Part shown: piece by piece, positions 31,809 through 42,100 of the stretch | Position numbering within the stretch: the stretch's first letter is position 1 | Layout of the letters: every line of letters begins with the position of its first letter | Assembly: GCA_020284085.1 (NCBI GenBank) | Contig: JACEVL010000157.1 | Span: 647,001-711,000 of the forward strand | Source of the DNA: Aporrectodea caliginosa | Taxonomy: Eukaryota; Annelida; Clitellata; Crassiclitellata; Lumbricidae | Length of the DNA: 64,000 nt | Direction: 5' to 3' | Position numbers and translations under genes: made by a program | The notes under the pieces: generated by a model | Database searches by the model: none | Told to the model about the DNA's origin: nothing | The model's input: the letters and a program-made list of their open reading frames with translations, nothing else

Positions 31809-32760
31809 ACAAGCGCCTACACTGGGCGATCAAGCAACATCAAATCAAAGTAAAAAAAACAACAAAGCAAAGAGAGTCAAATTCACCACAGTACATCAAT
31901 TTCTCATTCTTGATGAGAATGACTGCTTAAATAAAAGCAGAGGTTGGACCTCATATGATAATATGTCCACATCTATCACATACAATTACATGAACGAAGA
32001 CTGAAGTTGAGCATGACAGAAGAGCATTGACTAGATGCACCTCAGGAATATCACATTCATCTTCCGCAAGTGCTCTAAAATTCTTACCACCTTATCCCAA
32101 CAGTGAAGCAGTCAGGTGACCTAGTAACGTAACATTGTAATTACAGTGTGAGTCATTATTGTACTCAAAAGGTCATTATATGCAATGCTCAAGAATGCTG
32201 CCATGAGACAGATAGGTATCATAAAACATAAGACATAAACATAGTTAATTGTTTTCCAGAACTTAACTGGGTTCATAGTCAGATGCACAAAAATCACTGG
32301 ATACAAATGTCGTTGAGCACGATACATAATCATCACTTAGATGCAAATGATCAAGAGTTCCATAATAACTTCGCAACACTAATGTGCCAGTCAAACAGCC
32401 AAGTGGCATCGGTTTTGATTAACACTTTTCGAACGTCATATGATAACAGTTCTATGACGTTAACATGTTTCAACCCAAACCATCATGACAGAACATAATA
32501 TATACACAAAGGCAACTTTAGATTACTTTCAAGCACTTAACTAGGTTAATGTCAAAACAACAAGAGGTCCTATAATGTACAAGTGTTTGTTTCTAACTTA
32601 ACTCAAACCGTTACAAATACTCAAAAGTTCTTTAGATACAAATGCATCAAAAGAAAATGCAGGCACACTCCCGCACACATAACACTTAACTAAGGTCATT
32701 TCACATGAACAAGAGTCCATATAGGTTGCAACACAAGTGCCTTCAGTTGGCGATCGGATA
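31755..32760 (-). repeat. Diverged repeats in the LINE 5' leader
   Basis: The motif CACTTAACTAAG/GGT plus following sequence recurs at about 31758, 32260, 32534 and 32683. ACAAGYGCC with TTGGCGATC recurs at about 31809 and 32734. The first copy overlaps the start of the coding region. This resembles the monomer-type promoter repeats of some LINE 5' UTRs. Between them I see no other gene. Confidence 0.55.
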
Positions 32761-32795
32761 AACATCCAAAACAAAATTAAAATAATTACAGAGAA

Positions 32796-32796
<1 letters not shown>

Positions 32797-32853
<57 letters not shown>
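32797..32853. repeat. (TA)n at the 5' end of the LINE
   Basis: About 28 TA dinucleotides next to the presumed LINE 5' end, matching the (TA)n at its 3' end. Confidence 0.95.
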
Positions 32854-32857
<4 letters not shown>

Positions 32858-32947
32858 TATATACTGTCCGGTCCATCTGTTGAAGACTCACAGCTTAAGT
32901 GCACTTGTCAGTGAATGCTTTGAGTGAAGCGTCAGCCGCTGGTTGTG

Positions 32948-33188
32948 ATGATGATGATGACGACGACGACGACGAGAACAACGGCGGCGAAGTCGTTCTT
33001 GTCACACAGACTGTATACTATGGAATTGAGACAGGTGGCATCACGTGCTATTGGCCGCATCAATTCCTGTTTACAGCCGTGCTCACTCGGTGCGTTATCC
33101 AGTCTCCCTCGAGGTGGCGCATACATTTAGGGGTCTTTGTTCACACAGACACACACCCACGACACGCACACACAAACGCACACACGCG

Positions 33189-33225
<37 letters not shown>

Positions 33226-33240
33226 ATATATATATATGGC
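32948..33240. repeat. Three short microsatellites: (GAT/GAC)n, (CA)n, (TA)n
   Basis: GAT/GAC triplets lie at about 32948-32974, imperfect CACA/CACG runs at about 33142-33188, and TA repeats at about 33193-33237. Between them the sequence has no supported gene. Confidence 0.8.
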
Positions 33241-33509
33241 AGACAAGGCCCGTGTCAGACATGACAATTTTGAAATACCTATGATATTACTTGTATATAT
33301 TCAATTCAATTCAATTACTTGTATATGTAGGGACATCGTATATCGTGTATAACTATGCAGTACTACATGATACCTGTTTATGCAACCAGCTTGCTATGCC
33401 CCAAACAATTAAAGCAGTCTGGTTTCAGCAAAAAAGTGAAAAGACTGGTTGAAAGCATATACAATATAAACAAATATTGCAATAAAATACAATATACATA
33501 TAAATTTAG

Positions 33510-33690
33510 CAGTATTCATTCATTCCGGAAATTTATATAGCGCCGCTTCAAGAAGCCTACTCAGAGGCACTCCGAGACCAGCCACGGCCAAAGAGAAAAG
33601 ACTTTAGCAATTGGTAGAAAGCAGGCAAACTATTCCGGGGCAGTAAGCGTAAGCTGCGTAACACAAGCGGTAGCCCATTCCATTGTATTT
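33510..33690 (-). mobile_element. SINE/LINE 3' tail remnant with stem-loop motif
   Basis: The plus strand reads TTTATATAGCGCC, then ACTCAGAGGCACTCCGAG. In the opposite orientation this matches the GAGCGCCTCTGA...GGCGCTATATAAA end seen in other SINEs of the window. Confidence 0.6.
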
Positions 33691-33737
33691 ATGCAATAGT
33701 ACAAGTGTAACTTAGTGTATATATCTTCTTATTTTTA

Positions 33738-33805
33738 ATATTATTATTATTATTATTATTATCATCATCATCATCAGCAGCAGCAGCATCATCATCATCA
33801 TCAAT

Positions 33806-33878
<73 letters not shown>

Positions 33879-34003
33879 GCATCAGCATCAGCATCAGCAT
33901 CAGCAGCATCATCAGCATTCAGCATCATCATCATCAGCAGCATCATCATCATTATCATCACCATCATCATCATTATTAATATTATTATTATAATTATAAA
34001 TTT

Positions 34004-34077
<74 letters not shown>

Positions 34078-34078
34078 T
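33738..34078. repeat. Compound (ATT)n/(ATC)n/(ATT)n microsatellite
   Basis: ATT triplets (33738-33760), a long ATC/AGC block (about 33761-33975) and a second ATT block (about 34008-34078). Open frames of poly-Asp, poly-Met and poly-Ile here are artefacts. Confidence 0.95.
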
Positions 34079-34781
34079 TCCCCGAGATAAATAGGCATAT
34101 ACTTCCCAGGAGGCAAAAAAATTGTCCGGAGACAGTTAATAACAACGTTTCATCCAATTCTGGGAAGGCCAAGGTACTGCGGTAAGCAGCGGCTTTGAAA
34201 AGGCTGATTGATTATAACGAAAGACGTTGAACGAGAAGACTAGTTTCTCTCGGTCTCCGGAAATCCGAGTTAGATTGTGTCCCAGATCGGAAATGAATGC
34301 AAAACTAGTGTTATTAATGAGACCGAGGTTTACAAGTAGGGATGGACCGAATCTTGATACGTAAATCGGTTTTTGAGGGATTTTGCCCGATTAATAGGAA
34401 TCGGCGCATCTCTGGACTACCGATAGGCCTACAAATACGAAAAGAAGTAATATCTTTGATCAAAAGTAATATCTTTTTTAAATAAGATAATGTAATTAAT
34501 TATGCAATTATGCACATTACTAAAATGCTAGATGCATCATAATAACATACATAATCGTATGCTTGTATGGTCTTTATTCACACCTCTGTGGTATTCGCAC
34601 ACATAATAGTATTCACAATTTCATACACACATACACACACATACAAACATATTATGAAAAATATAAAGTATTGTTGTGAGGCTGACATAGGTAGAATGGA
34701 TATTGCCATGACATTGTATATATGCACGATAGAATTACAACTGCCTGTGGATTCAGCAGAAGCAAGGTTACATGCAATCTG

Positions 34782-35562
34782 TAGGCCCCACAGAAATTTG
34801 CGCCAAGAAATTGAAAAAATTGCGCGGCAAAAACGCTAATTTTGCGCGCATTTTGCGCAAAGTAAAAAGTGGTATAAGTACGTTATTTTTTGCATGAATC
34901 AGTGTGCCAAAGTATTTAACAGTGTTTTCGTTATTTAGTGTATAGTTTGGCTTTCTAAAAATTATTGATGCTTGCAGAATTTTCACACTGACTGACGAGT
35001 TTCTTGTATGGTCAGTCACCAGGATGGTTGCCCTTCATCTTCGTATGTAACGTCTATGAATTCATGTGCTCGATAACGAGCCGACACATTGGCACTATGC
35101 GAAGGGTCACGCACGCTGTTGCGTGACTGTTTTTGGCACACACTGTCTGACGAATTTTGTTGCAGTCAAGTTTTAGAAGTTTTGAGACTAAGTTATTAAG
35201 AGTCTGTGCATTAAAAACAGAAACATATTCCTTAACTACTAATTCCTCTATAACTTCAATACTATAGTCCCATTCCGTGGTTTTTTCAATTGTCGCTCGA
35301 CCATCGATATCTAGGCTATATTTAGATCGACGCTGTGGTTGCTATTTTGAATTTACTACGCATCGCAGTCGATTTTTAGTCATTTAAAGTCCAATTGCGC
35401 CAATTACGAACACAAATTACGAATAAAGTGAAGAAAACAGCGATCTGTTCTGGTACTTTGCGCGAAAATTGCGTACATTGCTAATTTTTGCGCCGTTGCG
35501 CGAGAGCTGGATTTTTGCGCGAAAATTGCGCGGCGCAGAATCGCGAATTTCTGGAGGGCCTA
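34782..35562. mobile_element. hAT-like element (781 bp) with TTTGCGCGAAAATTGCG-type subterminal repeats
   Basis: The termini are TAGGCCCCACAGAAATT (left) and TAGGCCCTCCAGAAATT (right, opposite strand). Flanking AATCTG copies lie at 34776-34781 and 35563-35568 (6 bp clear; 8 bp not exact). GCGCGAAAATTGCG/TTTGCGC motifs crowd both ends. No transposase ORF. Confidence 0.78.
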
Positions 35563-36250
35563 AATCTGCAAAGTTCAAGCGCATAAAAAATCGCACAGTC
35601 GAATTGGCTTTGTTCCTCGCAGACGGGACAGAGCAGCAGCGGTCAGACAGAACAACCGACCTGAATGAGTGAATGAAGGAGTGACCGAGTGGAGCGCCTC
35701 TGCCGCTCAGTGTGTGATTTATAAAAGGCCGACGTTGGTGCGCGTGCACTTCTCTCGCCTGACCTGACGGCACTGACCCCACGATGATTGATGGCCCAGC
35801 CGCGGCACTAGCTTTATACCTGTGCGCCAACCTGACTGGACATTCGCGCCTTGCGCGTAGACCCAAAGCAGACGAATGTTTACTGTAACAGACGCGCAAA
35901 ATACATTCAGACTGTCGCTGTGTCATGCAGTGCTGTTGTGCTAAGTAAGACTGGTGGAACTGTTCGAACACATTTCATTATTTAGGTGTTTTGTTGGTGC
36001 TAATTAAAGTGATTAAGTTGTTCATCTAGAGATGGTGTATCTCTAAATCCTTGTAAACCGAAAATCAAAGCCAATCTGTGCGAATCTATAACCGATACTC
36101 GCTAATCGCTATTTTGACATAACATCTAAGAGCCATCCAAAAGGGTCAAAAGTCCCGCTACAGCCTGAATTACCCTCTCACACAAACAGTAGGCATATAC
36201 AGGCGGCCAGTTCAGCACGGCAAAGCATACAACTTCGTAATCATTTAAAA
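35563..36250. other. No gene seen
   Basis: A 184-codon minus-strand open frame (35417-35971) overlaps the hAT element end and shows no domain, so I do not call it. Confidence 0.4.
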
Positions 36251-36256
36251 AATCAT

Positions 36257-36508
36257 TTAAAACCATATACAAAGAAACAAAACAGTGCAGAGCAAGATGA
36301 ACAGCAACAAACCATGCAAACAGTTCAATCTGTGAGGGCAGTAGGTAGTTTGTATCTGAAAGAGATCAAGGATAGGAGCTTGAATTAGGTCCTGTGGAAG
36401 AGTATTCCAAACCATTGAACCGTTAGATGAAACTATCATAAATTGATTTGTCTGTACAGTTGTGTGATGATTCAATAAATAGTTTTCAATTAAATTCAAG
36501 ATGTGCAA
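36257..36508 (-). pseudogene. LINE RT C-terminal fragment
   Basis: The minus-strand translation contains SSNGSMVWNTLPQDLIQAPI followed by LDLFQIQ. It matches the WNxLPxxLRxAxSLxxFK block that ends many LINE RT proteins. Only this last block is present. Confidence 0.65.
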
Positions 36509-37211
36509 ACACGGTGCATGGCGTCGATTATTGCTACAGAAAAGATAGCAGCAATATGCAGAGGCCTAACCTGCTACACGAGAAAATAAGAGAAGCTCAG
36601 CTCAGAAGGTCGTATGCGATAACATGCAAAACCCGGATGCAGCTCGGATTTAATTGGCGAGTCGCAGTATTAAGGTGGCGAGTAGGCCTATCCTCTTTTG
36701 GAAGGCTGATCTCATATATAGTTCAAGGTGGTAGATCTCAAATCAAAGGTCGCGGATCAAACATCCAGCTGGATCAGGCTGAATTGACCGACTGATTAAG
36801 TAGGACTTCAGGAAACGTTTAAGTCTTTGTCTAGTTTTGTCAGCTTTGGCGACACACAGGACTTCAACTGCACGGCTGCAGATTAAATAAGTTCACCATA
36901 CCTCGAGTTACCATGCTCTTTAATGAGTTAGTGAGTGAGTGAGTGAGCCAGCGAATGAGTGGCTAAGTGAATGAAAGTGAGTGAGCGAGTAAGTGAGTAC
37001 TGAGTAGCCCTTATTTCAGCAAGCGATTGCTTCACTTTTGCACCAGAGAAGTAAATAGGCTCTTCAAAACTGCAGAAGTAGCAAAGAGAGAATTTATTCA
37101 GCTTTATGGGGAAATTTGGTCTAAAGTAAAAGGCATACAGGCAGTTGATACGGGAATAAGACCTTCTTCTCAATCATTCATCAACCACATAATTAAGCTA
37201 TCAGTCACATA
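36509..37211. other. No gene seen; imperfect (GTGA)n
   Basis: A short imperfect TGAG/GTGA repeat at about 36925-36999. Nothing else is supported. Confidence 0.5.
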
Positions 37212-37534
37212 CAGAGGTGCAAAAAACCAAACTTTTTCAAAATGAAAAGTTGGTTTTTGGTTTTTTGGTTTTTGGTTTTTTGTTTTGGAGATTTTCCTAT
37301 TTCGGATCATAAAACTCATAAAAATGGCATAATACCGTTCAAATTACTCAGATGCATATAAATGAAATTAATTAGAACAGTAGAACTGTAGAATGTCATA
37401 AAACAAAGTTAAGAAAGACCATACAACAATTGCCAAGAGACTTGAAGAGACGACATTTTTGGCATTTATAATTTTGAAATTTGTAAAAAACCAAAAAAAC
37501 CAAAAACCAAAAAACCAAGCCTTTAACAGCCCTG
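37212..37534. mobile_element. hAT-like MITE (323 bp) with GGTTTTTTGG-rich ends, 8-bp target duplication
   Basis: Flanked by exact GTCACATA (37204-37211 and 37535-37542). The termini are CAGAGGTGCAAAAA (left) and CAGGGCTGTTAAAG (right, opposite strand). Both subterminal zones are arrays of GGTTTTTTGGTTTTTGG or its complement, a strong potential hairpin. No ORF. Confidence 0.9.
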
Positions 37535-37594
37535 GTCACATACGGGAGAAATTTGTCTAATCTAAAGGCATAAGAGCAGTTAATACAAGAATAG

Positions 37595-37817
<223 letters not shown>

Positions 37818-37915
37818 TACAGAGTATGCTATCGCCTTCGGTGATTCACAGATGACATTTTTGGCCAGTAGTTAATGCTGAGAACCATGGTCCTATATTA
37901 TATTGTATGTATGTA

Positions 37916-38000
37916 TAATTACATACATACATACATACATACATACAATACATACATACATGCTCACACATTGCTGCATAGATACATACATAAACAATGT

Positions 38001-38032
<32 letters not shown>

Positions 38033-38565
38033 CATACATACATACATACATACATACATACATACATACATACATACATACATACATACATACATACATA
38101 CATACATACATACATACATACATACATACATTGTATTGTATTGTATTTAACACTTGTTATAGCGCCTCTACCAGATTGCCCATTCAGAGGCGCTCCCGAC
38201 TACTGCGCAGACGCTGAATCGGAGTTTCACGCCGAAGCGCATGAGCAATTGCGAGTGAAGGACTTGCCCAGGGTCCTTACGCGGCGGCTTTGAGGTGGAT
38301 TCGAACCCGCAACCCTCCAGCTGCAAGGCACCGAACATACCCCTATACCACCGCGCCCCAGTATATTGTGTTGTGTTGTATTGTGTTGTATTGTACTCCA
38401 CGTTTATATTGCGACCGAGCCACCCGCAGTAAAGATCCGAGAAATTAATCTCTGATACACCGACCGACCGGGAAGCGCACCCGGGGCGCCGACGTGGAGA
38501 GCGGGCTACCAACCCACTCGGCCACTTAGGATCTATACATACATACATACATACATACATACAAT
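37916..38565. repeat. (CATA)n microsatellite split by a SINE
   Basis: CATA/TACA tetranucleotides run from about 37916 to 38130 and resume at about 38536-38562, on either side of the dimeric SINE. Tyr/Ile/His-rich and Met/Tyr/Val/Cys-rich open frames over it are artefacts. Confidence 0.95.
38131..38533 (-). mobile_element. Dimeric tRNA-derived SINE (copy 2)
   Basis: The same two-headed structure as 10382-10787, with high identity throughout. On the minus strand there is a Leu/Ser-tRNA-like head (TGGCCGAGTGGGTTGG; a mutated B box reads GGGTGCGCTTCCC), then an ACAATACAAC-rich linker, a second head with A box GGTATAGGGGTA and B box GGTTCGAATCC, and a (TACAA)n tail. It is inserted in a (CATA)n tract. 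Confidence 0.88.
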
Positions 38566-38954
38566 TGTATGTGTGCTTTTCAACAACTAGGGGACTTGAG
38601 GCCCATCGACAATCATATGAGCGATCGTGGCGCTCACAAAGCTGAATCACAGGTTCAAGGCAGAGGCCGATGCCTAATTATAATAGGCCCGGGTGGAATA
38701 GTCATGCAGTCGGCATGCCTTGGGAGTGCCTTGGGAGTGCATATCATCTTTGACAATAGGTCTATCTAAGTGAAGTGCATGAGAAAGCATGAGAAATCGG
38801 CTGTTAGTTAAGTATTAATGGCATTCGGGTGGAGCAGTCTCAGTTATTTCGGGCGTGGAGATTCATAAATGCCATAATCCAAACTATGTTACATTATTGT
38901 CTGTGACACAGTTAGATAATTTACTAAATACATTGGATGATTCATGTCAGTCAA
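38566..38954. other. No gene seen
   Basis: A short spacer of apparently unique sequence between the SINE and the tandem-repeat region. Confidence 0.5.
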
Positions 38955-39180
38955 TCAGTTAGTTCGTCAGTCGGTCAGTCAGTCAGTCAGTCAGTCAGTC
39001 AGTCAGTCAGTCAGTCAGTCAGTCAGTCAGTCAGTCAGTCAGTCATTCAGTCAGTCAGTCAGTCAGTCAGTCAGTCAGTCAGTCAGTCAGTCAGTCAGTC
39101 ATTCAGTCAGTCAGTCAGTCAGTCAGTCAGTCAGTCAGTCAGTCAGTCAGTCAGTCAGTCAGTCAGTCAGTCAGTCAGTC
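38955..39180. repeat. (CAGT)n microsatellite
   Basis: About 56 CAGT units with a few CATT variants. It ends in CAGTCCTGTACTCTATCGG, the direct junction with the 20-bp minisatellite. The Ser/Val/Gln open frames over it are artefacts. Confidence 0.97.
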
Positions 39181-42100
39181 CTGTACTCTATCGGTTTGGC
39201 CTGAAGTCTATCGGTTTGTCTGTAGTCTATAGGTTTGGTCTGAACTCTATTGGTTTGGCTTGCACTCCATCGGCTTGGCCTGTACTCAATCGGTGAACTC
39301 AATCGGTTTGGCCCTGAATTCTATCGGTTTGGCCTATACTCTATCGGTTTGGCCTGTACTCTAACGGTTTGGCTTGTAGTCTATAGGTTTGGCCTGTACT
39401 CTATCGGCTTGTACTCTATCGGTTTGCCCTGTACTCTATCGGTTTGGCTTGTACTCTATCGGTTTGGCCTGTACTCTATCGGTTTGGCTTGTAGTCTATC
39501 GGTTTGTCCTGTAGTCTATCAGTTTGTGCTCTATCGATTTGGCCAGTACTCTATCGGTTTTGGCCTCTACTCTATCGGTTTACCCTGTATTCTATCGGTT
39601 TGGCTCTGTACTCTATCGGTTTGGCTTGTACTCTATCGGTTTGGCCTGTACTCTATCGGTTTGGCCCTGTACTCTATCGGTTTGGCTCTGTACTCTATCG
39701 GTTTGGCTTGTACTCTATCGGTTTCGCTTGTACTCTATCGGTTTGGCCTGTACTCTATCGGTTTAGCCTGTACTCTATCGGTTTGGCCTGTGCTCTATCG
39801 GTTTGGCGTGTACTCTATCGGTTTGGGCTGTACTCTATCGATTTAGCCTGTACTCTATCGGTTTGGCCTGTACTCTATCGGGTTTTCTTGTACTCTATCG
39901 GTTTGGCCTGTACTCTATCGGTTTGGCGTGTACTCTATCGGTTTGGCCTGTACTCTATCGGTTTGGCCTGTACTCTATCGGTTTGGCCCTGTACTCTATC
40001 GGTTTGCCCTGTACTCTATCGGTTTGGCTTGTACTCTATCGGTTTGGCCTGTACTCTATCGGTTTGGCCTGTACTCTATCGGTTTGGCCTGTACTCTATC
40101 GGTTTGCCCTGTACTCTATCGGTTTGGCCTGTACTCTATCGGTTTGGCTTGTACTCTATCGGTTTGGCCTGTACTCTATCGGTTTGACATGTACTCTATC
40201 GGTTTGGCCTGTACTCTATCGGTTTGCCTTGTACTCTATCGGTTTGGCCTGTACTCTATCGGTTTGGCTTGTACTCTATCGGTTTGGCCTGTACTCTATC
40301 GGTTTGGCCTGTACTCTATCGGTTTGGCCTGTACTCTATCGGTTTGCCTTGTACTCTATCGGTTTTGTATGCTATCGGTTTGGTGTGTACTCTATCGGTT
40401 TGGGCCTGTACTCTATCGGTTTGGCCCTGTACTCTATCGGTTTGGCCTGTACTCTATCGGTTTGAGCCTGTACTCTATCGGTTTCGCCTGTACTCTATCG
40501 GTTTGGCCTGTACTCTATCGGTTTGGCCCTGTACTCTATCGGTTTGGCTTGTACTCTATCGGTTTGGGCCTGTACTCTATCGGTTTGGCCTGTACTCTAT
40601 CGGTTTGGCTTGTACTCTATCGGTTTGGCTTGTACTCTATCGGTTTGGCCTGTACTCTATCGGTTTGGCCTGTACTCTATCGGTTTGGCCTGTACTCTAT
40701 CGGTTTGGCCTGTACTCTATCGGTTTGGCCTGTACTCTATCGGTTTGGCTCTGTACTCTATCGGTTTGGCACTGTACTCTATCGGTTTGGCCTGTACTCT
40801 ATCGGTTTGACCTGTACTCTATCGGTTTGGCCTGTACTCTATCGGTTTGGCCTGTACTCTATCGGTTTGGCCCTGTACTCTATCGGTTTGGCCTGTACTC
40901 TATCGGTTTGGCTTGTACTCTATCGGTTTGGCCCTGTACTCTATCGGTTTGGCCTGTACTCTATCGGTTTGGCTCTGTACTCTATCGGTTTGTCCTGTAC
41001 TCTATCGGTTTAGCCTGTACTCTATCGGTTTGTCCTGTACTCTATCGGTTTGGCCTGTACTCTATCGGTTTGGCCTGTACTCTATCGGTTTGGCCTGTAC
41101 TCTATCGGTTTGGCCTGTACTCTATCGGTTTGGCCTGTACTCTATCGGTTTGGCGTGTACTCTATCGGTTTGGCCTGTACTCTATCGGTTTGGCCTGTAC
41201 TCTATCGGTTTGGCCTGTACTCTATCGGTTTGGCCTGTACTCTATCGGTTTGGCCTGTACTCTATCGGTTTGGCCTGTACTCTATCGGTTTGGGCTCGGT
41301 TTGTACTCTATCGGGTACTCTGTCGGTTTTGCCTGTACTCTATCGGTTTGGCCTGTACTCTATCGGTTTGCTTGTACTCTATCGGTGTACTCTATCGGTT
41401 TGGGTTTGTACTCTATCGGTGAGGGCTTGTACTCTATCGGTTTGGCCCTGTACTCTATCGGTTTGGCCTGTACTCTATCGGTTTGGACCTGTACTCTATC
41501 GGTTTGGCCTGTACTCTATCGGTTTGGCTTGTACTCTATCGGTTTGGCCTGTACTCTATCGGTTTGGCCTGTACTCTATCGGTTTGGCCTGTACTCTATC
41601 GGTTTGGCCTGTACTCTATCGGTTTGGCCTGTACTCTATCGGTTTGGCCTGTACTCTATCGGTTTGGCCCTGTACTCTATCGGTTTGGCCTGTACTCTAT
41701 CGGTTTGGCCTGTACTCTATCGGTTTGGCCCTGTACTCTATCGGTTTGGCCTGTACTCTATCGGTTTGGCTTGTACTCTATCGGTTTGGCCTGTACTCTA
41801 TCGGTTTGGCCTGTACTCTATCGGTTTGGCCTGTACTCTATCGGTTTGGGCCTGTACTCTATCGGTTTGGCCTGTACTCTATCGGTTTGGCCTGTACTCT
41901 ATCGGTTTGGCCTGTACTCTATCGGTTTGGCCTGTACTCTATCGGTTTGGCCTGTACTCTATCGGTTTGGCCTGTACTCTATCGGTTTGGCCTGTACTCT
42001 ATCGGTTTGGGCTCTGTACTCTATCGGTTTGGCCTGTACTCTATCGGTTTGGCCTGTACTCTATCGGTTTGGCCTGTACTCTATCGGTTTGGCCTGTACT

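Larger units (their letters stand above)
28186..32790 (-). mobile_element. Near-complete non-LTR retrotransposon (PHD-APE-RT LINE)
   Basis: A minus-strand element of about 4.6 kb. The 5' leader (about 32790-31809) contains diverged repeats. It is followed by a PHD finger, an APE-type endonuclease and a reverse transcriptase in 31808-28495. A 3' UTR of about 300 bp ends in AATAAA and a short hexameric tail of three GGTTAT units, the kind of short-repeat tail seen in CR1/L2-related LINEs. Both ends abut (TA)n tracts. The coding region is interrupted once, at 29715-29718. I place it in the CR1/Jockey group by domain order and motifs, without a phylogeny. Confidence 0.88.

Noticed and set aside
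33689..34172. Poly-Asp and poly-Ile minus-strand open frames
   Set aside because: Translations of ATC and ATT microsatellites.
34342..34440. Possible left end of another hAT element (TAGGGATGGACCGAATC)
   Set aside because: No matching right terminus or target duplication was found within reach.
35417..35971. 184-codon minus-strand open frame
   Set aside because: Part of it is the end of a hAT-like element; there is no recognisable domain.
38937..39296. Ser/Val/Gln repeat frame of 119 codons
   Set aside because: CAGT tetranucleotide repeat running into the minisatellite.
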